Below, piece after piece: positions 23,369 through 33,648 of a stretch of DNA of 64,000 nucleotides; the stretch's first letter is position 1, and each line of letters starts with the position of its first letter. The position numbers were made by a program, and so were the translations under genes. The notes under the pieces are model-generated. The model did not search any database and was not told where the DNA came from. It saw only the letters and a list, made by a program, of their open reading frames with translations. This DNA comes from Favolaschia claudopus (lineage: Eukaryota; Basidiomycota; Agaricomycetes; Agaricales; Mycenaceae), in contig JAWWNJ010000051.1 of assembly GCA_037176885.1 (NCBI GenBank), positions 310,001 through 374,000 on the forward strand, read 5' to 3'.

Positions 23369-25489
23369 CTACTCCGTCTTTTTCCTGACATTCTTCCACT
23401 CCATGATCGAGCCACCGAGGATCGATAGTGCAGAAACTACAAGGGCTACTCGAAACGTGCTCACGACGGCCGAGTTATAAACGCTGAGAACTGTGTTCAA
23501 CGCTGCAGGCGGTACAACATCTATTTCCCTCAAGCCCGTTGCCCCAGCCGAGTTATAAACGCTGAGAACTGTGTTCAACGCTGCAGGCGGTACAACATCT
23601 ATTTCCCTCGAGCCCGTTGCCCCAGCCGCAATCACGCGTTGCACGTCAACATCGGGAACTCCACGCAGACCTTTGAGGAGGTTGCCCGCAAACAGACTTT
23701 GCGCGGCGGCAATGCCGACCGCACCCCCCAGGAACTGCACGAACATAATCAAGCTCGTGCCGCGTGCGATGTCGATAAGCGGGAGGACTGTTTGCGCTGC
23801 CATCAGCGGACCCTGGAAACCACTTCCGATTCCGAGTCCGTAGAGTGCCTGGTAAGCTACCCAGCGCGCTGTGCTAGTCCCCGGTGCGAAAGTGGTGAAG
23901 AGCCCAGTGCCGATGGAGAGGAAACATGATGAGAAGAGGACGACGGGAATGTAGTATCCCAGATTACTGGTGCAAGCGGCACCTACTAGCGAGCCAATAA
24001 CAACGCAAGCGAGCTGTGGGAGGGTGTAAATTCCCGACTGAACGGCGGAGGTCCCCTTGACTGCTTGAAACCAGAGGCTGGAGTCTCAGTGAACAAAAGA
24101 AAAATCGGTTTGAGAAAGGACAGAGACGTACGGCACATAAATGAGGATGATGTTGTTTGATGCGCCGTGAAACATTGCAAACCACGCGCCAGACCATATG
24201 CTGCGCTGCTTCACTACCCGCAAGGGTAAAGTCGCGGCATCCTTCTGCCAAATTTGAACAGTAGCGAAAACGACAAAAAGAATACCAGAGACGACGAAGA
24301 GTCCAATTATGCGGCCACTGTTCCAAGAGTATGTGCTACCGCCCCATTCGAGTGCCAGGAGAAGGCTCACGATTGCTGGGATGACGGATATGTTGCCCCA
24401 AGGATCGAGTTGAGCTACTAATTGGGACAAAGCCAGCCTTGGTCGCTGATGTTTGGCGCTTTCGGGCATCTCGAAGACGAACAATAAGATCAACAACGAA
24501 ATTGCACCGATGGGGAGATTGAGATAGAAACAGCTGTACAACTTGCTTCATAGGGCTACAATTCACAAGAGGATTAGACTTACTAGCGCCAGGACAACTT
24601 GTCTGTTAATAGTCCACCAATTGGGGGTCCTGCGACGTTCGCCAAGCCCCCTACGACACTGAACATGGCTATATAGAAAGGACGCTGTGTTAGAGGAACA
24701 GTGTATGCTGCAAAACAGTTAATTGTCTCCCAGGTTGTCCTAACGACTGCCCTCACCGACAAGCATATAAGTCCCTGCTATGGCACCAGCGCCGCCACAG
24801 CCTGCGATTGTGCGCCCAACTATGAGGGTGGCCGAATTTGGGGCTGCGCCACAAATGGCAGAACCAACCTCGAAGATCATGATTGCAGCAATGAAAACCT
24901 ATATGCGCTCAGGGATTTGTCGGGCGATGGAGCTGAGCCATACAAACCATTTTAATGTCGAGGACAGTATATAGTTTCCCATATAATAAACGAGTAGCTG
25001 CGTTGGCCTGCGTCGCAGTAAATAACCGTGGGGCAAACAACGGATGGAAGTAAAAGCAAACCATAAGGTATCTTGAAAGTCGATCTTGAGAGAATGGAAA
25101 CAGTCGCGCAAGCCACTTACGAGCTGCCATACTACAGAGGGGCGTAAAACTCGTGTAATTCTCGTTGTGTTCGCCTAAAAACATACCCATCCAACATCGT
25201 ATAACGAGTGAAACTCGTCAGTAATTTTTGGAATCGCTGTGGCTAATGAAAGTGTTGAGACCTCTTGTTTTCGAGAAACACTCTGGGTGGTAGCGAACCA
25301 ATGATGGAATTATCCTGAAGATATGATTAAGTCCTAAGAGAAACTGCAGAGAACATCACGCACCGGGTACACAAGCAGCGGGGGAAGATAGAGCGCGAGC
25401 ATAGTCAAGCCAAACCGCCATCGGTGTGGTAGAGAACCAGCTTCAGAACGCTTTTCTTCAATTGTGTCGACGTCCCGACCCTGTTCCAT
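23369..25489 (-). CDS. MFS drug/metabolite exporter, DHA2-type
   Basis: About ten exons encode a protein with roughly 14 membrane spans. The start at 25489 reads MEQGRDVDTIEEKRSEAG; TM1 follows with LALYLPPLLVY. Diagnostic motifs are DNSIIATAIPKITDEFHS (motif D1 of DHA2 members), DVGWYGSSYLMANAA, LLYGKLYTVLDIK, IFEVGSAICGAAPNS with VGRTIAGCGGAG, FYLNLPIGAISL (motif C-like antiporter region), and WVAYQALYGLGIGSGFQ. Such proteins export toxins or metabolites with protons at the plasma membrane. Near the C-terminus, 23470-23625 is a 78-bp tandem duplication that repeats 26 residues in frame. Splicing of the segment around 25040-25090 was resolved with a 54-nt intron; without it an odd insertion appears in TM2. 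Confidence 0.83.
23470..23625. repeat. Two-copy 78-bp tandem duplication inside the MFS gene
   Basis: The units 23470-23547 and 23548-23625 are nearly identical, with one visible base difference (CTCAAG versus CTCGAG). The unit is 26 codons, so the frame is kept. The repeat encodes a loop-like segment containing EIDVVPPAALNTVLSVYNSA just before the last membrane span. Confidence 0.95.
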
Positions 25490-25805
25490 GTCGATGTGGT
25501 CGAGGAAACGAGGGCGGAGAAAATTAGCACATTATAGTGCACCCGACAGTGATTTATTCTGCGGCTCATGCGGTCCAGCGGTGATTGACGAGAGCTAGCG
25601 AACGCTTGCAAAGTTGACGAGAGGGTGCAGAGTTCAAATTCAGCAGAATTCAGCTCGGCTCAATTTGGTTGCCAACACGATCAAGTGATCGCCGTGAGAT
25701 CGCCTTTTTTGTGCTTCTTCCACGCGCCAGCACAGTACACCTCGCCAAATTGTTCAGAATAAATGCTACACCAAATGCTGCGCGTCCTCTCATCCACGTA
25801 CAACA

Positions 25806-27196
25806 ATGTCAGACCTTGCCCAGCAGCATTCAGAGTCAACCGTTCAGCTCGACCACTCGTTGCACATTGACAACATCGTCTTCGACTGCCCTCATAATCC
25901 TATCGACCCTCCGGGACAAGTGCTCAAGATGCCTACACTCCGCTATTGGTCGAACGACAGTCTTGCGAATAAAGAAGGTTATACCCTCTTGCTCATTCAC
26001 TGTATCGGGCTTCGTGCGTGTTGAATTCTAATCCATCGATCGTGGTTTCCTGAGGTCCTCTCGCTCATCATACGGACAGACAAAGAAACGTGGACGCCGC
26101 TTGCCGAGGGCATATTTCGTGCGCAAGAGGGTAAGAGTCCACATCAACGTGTACGCGAAGCCTGGGCTTTCGACTGGCCATCTCATGGTGAGGCGGCCGA
26201 AATGAATCGTGCTTTGCTCGCCAACCCGTTGAGGAAAGAAACGGCGTGCTGTCAGTGCTATCTACCCTCTTACGCTGTCGCTCATTTCTTCACAGCTGTA
26301 TCGGAGTGGGGTGATCACATCGCCGCCTTTGTACGCTCGGACATTGCAGCAAGGCGGATAGTCGCAATTGCTCATTGCGGAGGCTGTGGCGCAGCGTAAG
26401 TGCGTGTTCATAGGCTTACAAGCTGAGCTCATGCGTTTTTGTAGAATGAATTCACTCAAGTCTTTCCCTCTCGCATCCATTCCATACACAGCGGTTATCC
26501 TTATAGAACCAACTATCACGACTCGGGAACTGTACGCAATTCATCGAGCACCATCGAAGGCGAAATTTGTGGCCGCAACCCTCCGGCTTCCCGAGCAGTG
26601 GCCTTCTCGGGATGCAGTAATGGCGGCTTTCCTTGGCTGGCACGCTCGGTCAGAGCATTGGGACTCTCGCGTCTGGAAGGCCTATTTTGTGCGTTGACTT
26701 GTTCGGTACATGGTCTTCGATGCTATATGTCATGCTAGGATCATGCATTCAATAACCATGCTGATGGTACAATGACGATTCGATGTAAACGCTGGGTCGA
26801 GGGCGCTTCGTTCCTCGATATCGAGCCGTATTTTAGTGCCTTGAACGAGATTGAGCGGGTTTCCGCTCTACTCCCCATACATTATATCTGGGGTACAGAG
26901 ACTTTTTTGTGCGTATATTCACCTCCCGCGCGCTAAATGCTCATCGCTAGTCGCAGACCACCAGAGATGCAGCATGCGATCGTGGACCCGTCGAAAGGTC
27001 GCGTCGCTGCATCCATAACGAGGGTACCGGGCGGTGGGCACTGCGTACGTCTTTCGTTCTGTTGTTGTCCCCCGCACTTTCTCACGCCGTATGCTGACCA
27101 CTCCCCCAGACGCCGCACGAGCAGCCTGATGGTGTAGTAGACGCTATCTGTGCTGTGCTGGATTTACCAACAGGCACCGTTCGCAGCCGGCTTTGA
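25806..27196 (+). CDS. Alpha/beta-hydrolase fold protein, Lpx1-like, with Cys at the nucleophile position
   Basis: Exons 25806-26013, 26080-26250, 26296-26395, 26445-26688, 26739-26908, 26951-27044 and 27110-27196 give 357 residues. The order of elements fits an alpha/beta hydrolase: LLLIHCIGLHKETW (oxyanion region after strand 3), RVREAWAFDWPSHG, the nucleophile elbow IVAIAHCGGCGAA, and a late PGGGHCTPHEQPD that supplies the catalytic His. In fungal Lpx1/toxin-biosynthesis hydrolases the elbow is usually GHSxGG; here the Ser position is Cys, as in dienelactone hydrolases. The acid residue is probably the Glu or Asp around IHYIWGTE. It is divergent from the MFS exporter with about 316 bp between starts. 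Substrate unknown; it may be a thiol-type or inactive hydrolase. Confidence 0.72.
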
Positions 27197-27577
27197 ATCC
27201 GTGGTTACAGAACACGACTGGTCAACTTGTTTCAAAACCCATAATTTACTGGGAAAGAGATTGGTGCTTGACGGCAGCTAATTTACTGCGACCTGGTTAC
27301 TTGATTCTAGAATTTTAATCGGATCCGGGGCATTGCACACTCATTGATCACCTGTATCGTGGGCTTCAGGATTTGCTTAAGCTTTACTGCAGAATCATAT
27401 GTACTAATTGACCAAGTGTTGGTGCGAGTGGAATGATGTATGGTGAGTTTCAGAACTCTTAACATTCGTCCTTTTATGGGGCATTCGTTTGCATTCGTTC
27501 TCTTGAATTCAAGACAATTTAGATCTAATATTACAGCTTTGTAGAGATGTCAGTGTTGATGGGAAAACAGCTTCGAG
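27197..27577. other. Intergenic region
   Basis: About 380 bp of AT-richer sequence lie between convergent genes. I see no gene or structured repeat here. Confidence 0.45.
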
Positions 27578-28718
27578 TCAAGATGAAGTCGAGTTCAAGG
27601 AGAGCATTTCCAGTCCTTTGATAGTTTCCGACACTTCCTGTTCCGCAACCACGACGCCTAGCTCCTCCTTTGCTTTCAAAACATATGACTTCATCCCGTC
27701 TTGCCCGTCCTCGTCCAAAATCTTCAAAATACCAGGTTCACCGCCCACCCAGGCCCTCACCTGGTCCATGATTTTTTTCAAATCCGCCCAACGCTCTCCC
27801 GGTAACCCCGTCCACAGGCGAACCTTGGCGCCACTGAAGCCTTCTTTCAGCCTCGCCTTGTCTGCGTCCTCCTTTATCATAGCGTCCCACTCTGCCCTCT
27901 TTCCAAAATATGCGAGCGCATGCTCGATCTGCTCTGGCTTTTCCAATCCTCGCGGCGTTGAATCTGAATTGTACTGTTGCTGCTGCCTTACCCACTCCAC
28001 AAATTGCGCATACATCTTTCGCTCTGGTTTGACCTTTTTGATACCCTGTCCCTCCGTCTGAAAGCGCGCGGGATCGAATAATGGGGACGTCCCAACCCAC
28101 TCGAAGATTTCTTTCTTGGTTTGAAAACCCGCGTCCCATTGTGCCTTTGATAACCCCATGTACTGGAGTATTTCGTCCATGTTGTCGCAGAGGTCAAAGG
28201 GGGGACGAGGGGGGTGCGGAATCTAAAAATGCGATGATGATTCAAACGATGTAAATCAACTCGAATGTAAAAGAAATAACCTTCAGTCCTTTGACTCCCC
28301 ATAGAAGTCCTTTATTTCGTGCAATCAAGCCCATGATCATACCGAGGTCGCCGTAGCCGTGAAAGAATTGTATCCTCTCCCATTCCCCCTTGTCTAAGCA
28401 CACATGTACGTCCACCTACAGCGAAGATGAGCCAAGATTATTCACCCACCTGCCCGGCACGACGTTTAACCTGATAGTATATATCTTCCGAATAGTCTGC
28501 AGAGTGGGCCTTCCGTGCCTCTTCCTCCTCAGATCCATGTCCCAACGCGGCCCACTCACCCTTGCCAATCGGAATCGCATAGCTGGACGTCCTATTCCCC
28601 GGCATCGGAACAACATGCTTCGCATCTAAGGCCTGCTGAACCTCCTCATGTGGCACCTCAACTATTCCTTCCTTCAGGGGCCCAAATACAAGAAAATCGA
28701 GATCTCCATGATCGGTCT

Positions 28719-28726
28719 TTTCTGGC
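28719..28726. repeat. Left target-site duplication of the MITE
   Basis: The 8 bp TTTCTGGC directly abut the TAGGG end of the element and recur exactly at the other end. Confidence 0.92.
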
Positions 28727-29250
28727 TAGGGTGCTGTTTATAATTCCCGGGCCAATTATAAACAGTTTTTTAATTTTCGTTTTTAAACAGGGTGTTTATA
28801 AACCGGTTTATAAACAGACCCCCCAAATAGGCCAAAAAACTGTCTTTTTAGCTTGTTTAGTCCAATTTTTCGCCTACAAAAGCCTCCCTGAGGTCAATGA
28901 CCATCAATGGCAGGGTCAACACCTCATTTTGCCTCCAGTTTAGAAGGTTTTGCTTTGGCATGCCCATTTCGGGCGAATTGTTGCCATCACAGGCTGGATG
29001 ATTGACAGGTCGGCACCCTCCGAAGCCTAATTTGATGCACACAACTTTGAATCAAGCTACAGCTCCTGCATGCTCACAATTGCGGTGGAGAATCATGCTG
29101 ATACTCAGCCCAGAAAGGTGTGCTTGGACAGTGGGAAACACAGCCACCATGACTTATAAACCGGGGGTTTTGGTCAAACCATTTAAAAACCGGTTTATAA
29201 ACCGGTGTTTAAAACAATGTTTATTAACCGGACTAATAAACAGCACCCTA
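28727..29250. mobile_element. hAT-type MITE (non-autonomous DNA transposon), 524 bp
   Basis: The ends are inverted repeats: both begin TAGGGTGCTGTTTAT when read inward (left 28727-28741, right 29236-29250), 15 bp perfect. The element is flanked on both sides by the same 8 bp, TTTCTGGC (28719-28726 and 29251-29258). An 8-bp target duplication with TAGGG ends is characteristic of the hAT superfamily. Both subterminal zones carry repeated words of the type TTTATAAACCGG, the usual transposase-binding arrangement. The centre has no open frame long enough for a transposase. The element interrupts the first coding exon of the nucleotidyltransferase-like gene. Confidence 0.9.
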
Positions 29251-29258
29251 TTTCTGGC
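29251..29258. repeat. Right target-site duplication of the MITE
   Basis: The 8 bp TTTCTGGC directly follow the CCCTA end of the element. Keeping one copy and removing the element restores an open exon. Confidence 0.92.
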
Positions 29259-29562
29259 GCCTCGTTCGGCGTCGACACAATCGAAAAGACGGACTGGAGC
29301 TGCGCTGTGAGACGGGCTTTGACAACATAGTAGACCGCTGAGGGTATTCTTGGACAAGCAGAAGCAGGGAGAGTAGCACTGAATGCGCTGCCACCCATGG
29401 TGAGTTGACGGGGTAAGTGGCAGAGTTAAATGAGTCGATGTGACTTGAACGTGTCACAGCGCGAACTGTGCGTGACCGTGTTGCCCACTTACTCCCATCT
29501 CTCCAACTCAGACTCTAACAGACTTTCTTCGCCGTTCGTTTGAACAGTCTGTTCGTCGCACT

Positions 29563-31330
29563 ATGTCCGAACCTGTTGCAAAGACACCATACACCGCAAA
29601 GTTCTACGAAGCCCCCTCGTCGTCCGAATCGACCAACCCCTCGTCCTCTCATACCCCATACCTTCAGAATCTTTTCCACACCCATGTCGCTTTGAGTCAG
29701 ATGAAAGAGGTCCCCGCAGACCCCCTAGACCAATCCCACATCCAGCGCGTTGATTCGCTGCGACAACAAGTCCTCGACGCATACAAAGCTGCCAATGGCA
29801 ATCCTGCTAGCGGAAAATGGGGCGTGCTCACGAATCTTCTTCGAACAAGCACTTCCAAAGGAAAGTACCGATACATCAATACCACCGTAGACGCAGAACC
29901 GCCGAAGCCTCCTCCTGGAGGATGGCCGGTAATAGACACTGAGGAGGAATGGCTTGCTTGGGAGAGGAAGCGGAAACAGGAGAAACCGCTACAAGATAAG
30001 AAGCAACAAGAGGAAGAATTCCTGAAGGAAAAGGTTCAGAATTGGCAGCGGGACGTCGACGATTCTATGCCTGATGCGTCTCCGATAGACGACGTACCCG
30101 ATTCTGACGCCTCACCGTCAGCGAAACCGAAGAAGAAAACTGTCTCTGCGTCTGGTGGAACTAAATCCACGGCCCAAAACGCCGCAGCTGGTCCTTCGCG
30201 TTTATTGAACCCTCGCGCTAGAACCATTGGACAAGTGGAAGAGGTATTTCCTTTTTGAATTCCCTATGCATGTCTGATATATATTACTATAGCACTTTTT
30301 TCCGCCGTCCTTTCCATCCAACCTGGACACCTCTACCCCTCCTGTCCGAAAAAAACCTTTTCCAGTCTCTCCAGTCGAGATTGTCCCGTCTTCGTCGTCT
30401 CTTGGTATCACAGGGCTGAAAAAGTCCATTTCTACCCTCGAAATATCTCCAGTCGAAGAAGTGCCATCGTCGTCCCCCATGTCTCCCAAACTCTCTCGTG
30501 CTTACGGCAAGAATCGTATCTCTGAATCACCACTCAAACGTGCCCGCTCTTCGTCACCAACGCCTATCACTGCGCCGAAGCGCATTCGTGCCGCTCCTCC
30601 GCCAGGGAGTAAACACACTCCTGCTATACCACCACCTTTGAAACCTGCCTCGAAAGCTCCCATCACTCCTCCACGTAACGCTCTTCCTAAACTCGAAGAC
30701 CTGATTGCAGCTTCTGCACAAAAGCAAAAGAATAAGGCGAAAGCGAAGGAAGGAAAGGTCAAGGCCAAGGAGAAGCTATCCGAGAAGAGCTCTTCTTCCA
30801 AGTCCCCAGACGTAGCTCGCAGCACGTCGAGACTCTCCGAAGAGCAGAGGCAGCGTGAGGTAGAGATTGGCGACACAATCATCAATTGGGACGCGACCCT
30901 CGACAAGATGGCGGCGAACCATGCTGCTTCTGGCGCGTCCTCCCCAGCCAAGTCGCTGTCTTCGATTGCTGAATCGAATTCATTGGAATCCCCGCAGGGA
31001 AGCGGGGGCGGCGAACTGGACCTACCCAAATCTTCGGATGGGGTGCCGTTCGACCCAATTGGTGCTTCAACGCAGCCAATGGGTCAACTCGGCGGAGAGA
31101 GTTTGGGGACGACGGAGCGCGGCGCTCGAGGGTTTGGCCAGTCCGGTTCCATGGGCTTTCCGATGCATTTCGAGTCGCAGATGGACGTGGAAAGCAATAT
31201 GCAGGGCGTTGAGGACTTGCTAGATGCAGATGTGGGGGGCTATACTGGTCCGTGGATGGGGGCGGGGTCGGACGATGAGGATCAGCAGTGGGTTGGCCGT
31301 AGCGGGATGGTCGATTCTTCTAGTCCGTAG
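29563..31330 (+). CDS. Uncharacterised basic, Ser/Pro-rich protein
   Basis: Exons 29563-30243 and 30293-31330 give 572 residues. The N-terminal 180 residues look folded, with the stretches SLRQQVLDAYKAANGNP, KWGVLTNLLRTST and GGWPVIDTEEEWLAWERKRK. The rest is low complexity: Ser/Pro/Lys-rich blocks, a Lys-rich KQKNKAKAKEGKVKAKEK segment (about residue 370), an NWDATLDKMAANHA helix and a Gly-rich tail. Basic clusters such as KRARSSS could be nuclear localisation signals. I do not recognise the family and assign no function. It starts 164 bp from the divergent, MITE-split gene, so the two share an upstream region. Confidence 0.75.
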
Positions 31331-31665
31331 CCTCTCTTCGTTTTTGCGTCTCGGTGTCCCGCCTTGTTGTGTATACCGCGGCGAATCATACTTCTCGCTG
31401 TGCTCGCGTTTGTATCGTTCAACTCATGATAAAGATGTCCAAAAGCCGGAATTTAAGTGGGCCGAATAGATGGGACGAATACAGGTCGGTTCGACTGTTA
31501 ATGCATGTTAACTGTTGCAGCAACGTTGCAGCTTGGTACGTCGGCCGAGGCATCTTCAATTGACCAGCTCTGTCGGCCGATGCAACTTTCTTCTAACCAC
31601 CACCATCCAAGCATCCCTTCCTTTTTTCCTTGTCGGAATGAGTCTGGAATGAGTAGGCTGTATAT

Positions 31666-32546
31666 ATGACTGGCTTAGAGGATCTTCCCGTCGAAGTCCG
31701 TCGTTCTATTCTACTCGTCAAGCTATCAATGCTCATCCAAGTCAGCTTCTCTATGAGGTTCATTTGTATTCGCTGTCTGCCGCCTTGCCTATAACAAGCA
31801 GAAGACTACGTGAAATCTTTGACGCCGCTCCTCCGTCCTTTCGTGCTCAATTCATTTTGAGCCATCTTGACGGCGCGCGTCTCTCCGACGTAGTATCCAA
31901 GACTTTGCGGTTCCCTCTATGCTCTGTAACTGTTTTGGATGCTGTCCTCCGCTCTTGGCCAGAAGACCCTGCGCCAACGCACGCAGAGAATTCTCCTGTA
32001 ACTCCTGCTGCGGACCAGGTAGAAACCCCACCTGTCGATGAGAGTCCTCCACGCCGCGCCTCTCAGACTGTATCTGAGCTTCCGCGACGACTTTTTAGAG
32101 CACTTGGTCCCCGCACCGACAGACCTTACAGTAACGACGACGATCCCTTACCTCTCTTGCGCTACCTGTACGATTCCCCACGTATCCCACCGCCAGATCC
32201 TAATTCGCACGACGGCTACGCACTAACGCGCGCCGTTCATGCCGAGTTCACCCCGCTCATTCGATTGTTACTCGAACGAGGTGCATCACCGGCGCAGAAA
32301 CACGGGTTGGCGGTGCTTGTTGCTATACGCCAGAAAAAATTGCCTCTCGTGCGCATGCTCATCGAACGGACGGAGCCTGACGGGAAACGTCGAGCCAAGA
32401 GACGGCGGCTCGAAGATAGGATGGAGGTCACAAAGGAGTTGCTCAAGGCGGCTGTCAAGGCTCATGCTCGCGATATTGCGGATTACTTCATACAAGAGAA
32501 AGGATGCATTCCCGACATCCAGACTCTACAGATGCTCATGAAATGA
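31666..32546 (+). CDS. F-box/ankyrin-like protein (small basidiomycete family)
   Basis: Exons 31666-31716 and 31758-32546 give 279 residues. The 41-nt intron is short but joins LEDLPVEVRRSILL to VHLYSLSAALPITSRRLREIF, making an F-box-like start. The second half has FTPLIRLLLERGASPAQKHG and VAIRQKKLPLVRMLIER, two degenerate ankyrin-type helices, then a basic KRRAKRRRLEDR helix and ARDIADYFIQEKG. Such proteins could bring substrates to SCF ubiquitin ligases, but this is inferred from the N-terminal motif only. If the short intron is wrong, the start is elsewhere. Confidence 0.62.
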
Positions 32547-33003
32547 GGCAGGGGCAACTACGTTGAGGAGGATTGTTGTGCGATAACACTCAGGACATTT
32601 GAAACGTTTTAGCAAAGCAAAAACAGCAAATGCACTGTGTCGATGTGTTCAAAACACTGCGTACGATCTCGAGATACTGCTAAGATCGCCCTAGCTTTGC
32701 GAATTGAAGCTCAAGTCGGCGAAACAACAGTCAAGAGCGGATGGATGGACGGGTTAAATATTTTCCAATTGCATTTTCAGTTTCGTGCAGTTACAATACA
32801 ATGGATGCTTCTATAATCCGATGGCACAGGCAGACAAAACTAGAGTGATGAAACATACACAATACGTATGGGTGTCGATACAGCTGTAGCACATGGAGTG
32901 ATGAGTAGAAACAGAGATGGAAGTGGAAAAAACCATAGTAAGACATGACTGCGACGCCCCCGCGTCTTCCATCCAGAACACGACGAAGATCTGGTCGTAA
33001 GAC

Positions 33004-33648
33004 CTAGATATCGTCGATGTCAAGATCAGAGCCCTCCCCGAATTCAACGCCGCCCTCCATCCCTTCCTCTCCAAAGGTGTCTGTCTCATTAATCTTAGCA
33101 TGTTCGGGTAGTTCTCCATATGCTTTCACTAGAGAAGGCTCAGAGCTTTCCAGGCTTAAATACGACTACAACTCACGATTCCGGGCCTCATCCGCCGTGT
33201 ATTTGACGATAACGTCCGCCTTGTCATCCTGGAAATCTCGCAGAGAGAGCAAGACAATGTCTCCCTGGTTAATCCACACCTGTATTGTGGAAAAGAGATG
33301 AATAGGTCCTCAATCAAAACAATCGATCGACATACCTTTTTGCGCATCTTCCCTCTAATGTGCGCAAGTCGCTTCTCACCGTCGAAGCATTGCGCCTCTA
33401 AGCGCCCATTCCCGAGCATCTTGGTAACTTGTGCGTACTCCTGTCCATCCTCGCGGAATACCAGTTCGCGCTTGTCGTCGTCGTTCTCGTTCTTTCCACG
33501 TCTCCGATTTTTTCCACCCTAGTTGTGCGATGGGTCTGAATTCAAGAAAACATGCGATAGAAGGTGGAAGAATTACCTTTCCTTTATTCTACGAACCTTG
33601 GCATGAGAATCGCTATACAGCAGCTTTTGATTAACAAACCTTCGGCAT
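33004..33648 (-). CDS. TIF11: Translation initiation factor eIF1A
   Basis: Exons on the minus strand: 33648-33640, 33588-33577, 33518-33336, 33279-33177 and 33128-33004, giving 143 residues (human has 144). The first three exons spell MPK, NKGK and [13 protein letters not shown], reproducing the conserved basic N-terminus; exon 2 is a 12-nt microexon. The OB fold follows with [36 protein letters not shown] and [18 protein letters not shown]. The acidic C-terminal tail ends in DIDDI, which in this family contacts eIF5B. eIF1A acts in the 43S/48S complex in scanning and start-codon choice. All boundaries keep the frame, so the model is secure. Confidence 0.95.

Larger units (their letters stand above)
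27578..29398 (-). pseudogene. Nucleotidyltransferase-like conserved fungal gene, first exon interrupted by a MITE
   Basis: Without the inserted element the gene reads as exons 29398-29259 joined to 28726-28471, then 28415-28281 and 28222-27578, giving 391 residues in frame. The N-terminal part has PRIPSAVYYVVKARL and then DHGDLDFLV, a DxD motif like that of pol-beta-type nucleotidyltransferases. YYQVDVHVCLDKGEWER (with DVHV as third acidic site), FHGYGDLGMIMGLIARNKG and MDEILQYMGLS follow. The family is a widespread fungal protein of unknown role; the nucleotidyltransferase link is an inference. As sequenced, translation enters the 524-bp element after about 48 residues and stops about 19 codons later, before the DxD motif. 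Everything downstream is intact, so the break is recent, or the element is spliced out, or only one nucleus carries it. Confidence 0.75.

Noticed and set aside
25030..25100. An 18-residue insertion in the second membrane span of the MFS exporter.
   Set aside because: A 54-nt intron with a GTTTGC donor and GCAG acceptor removes it and recovers the standard motif.
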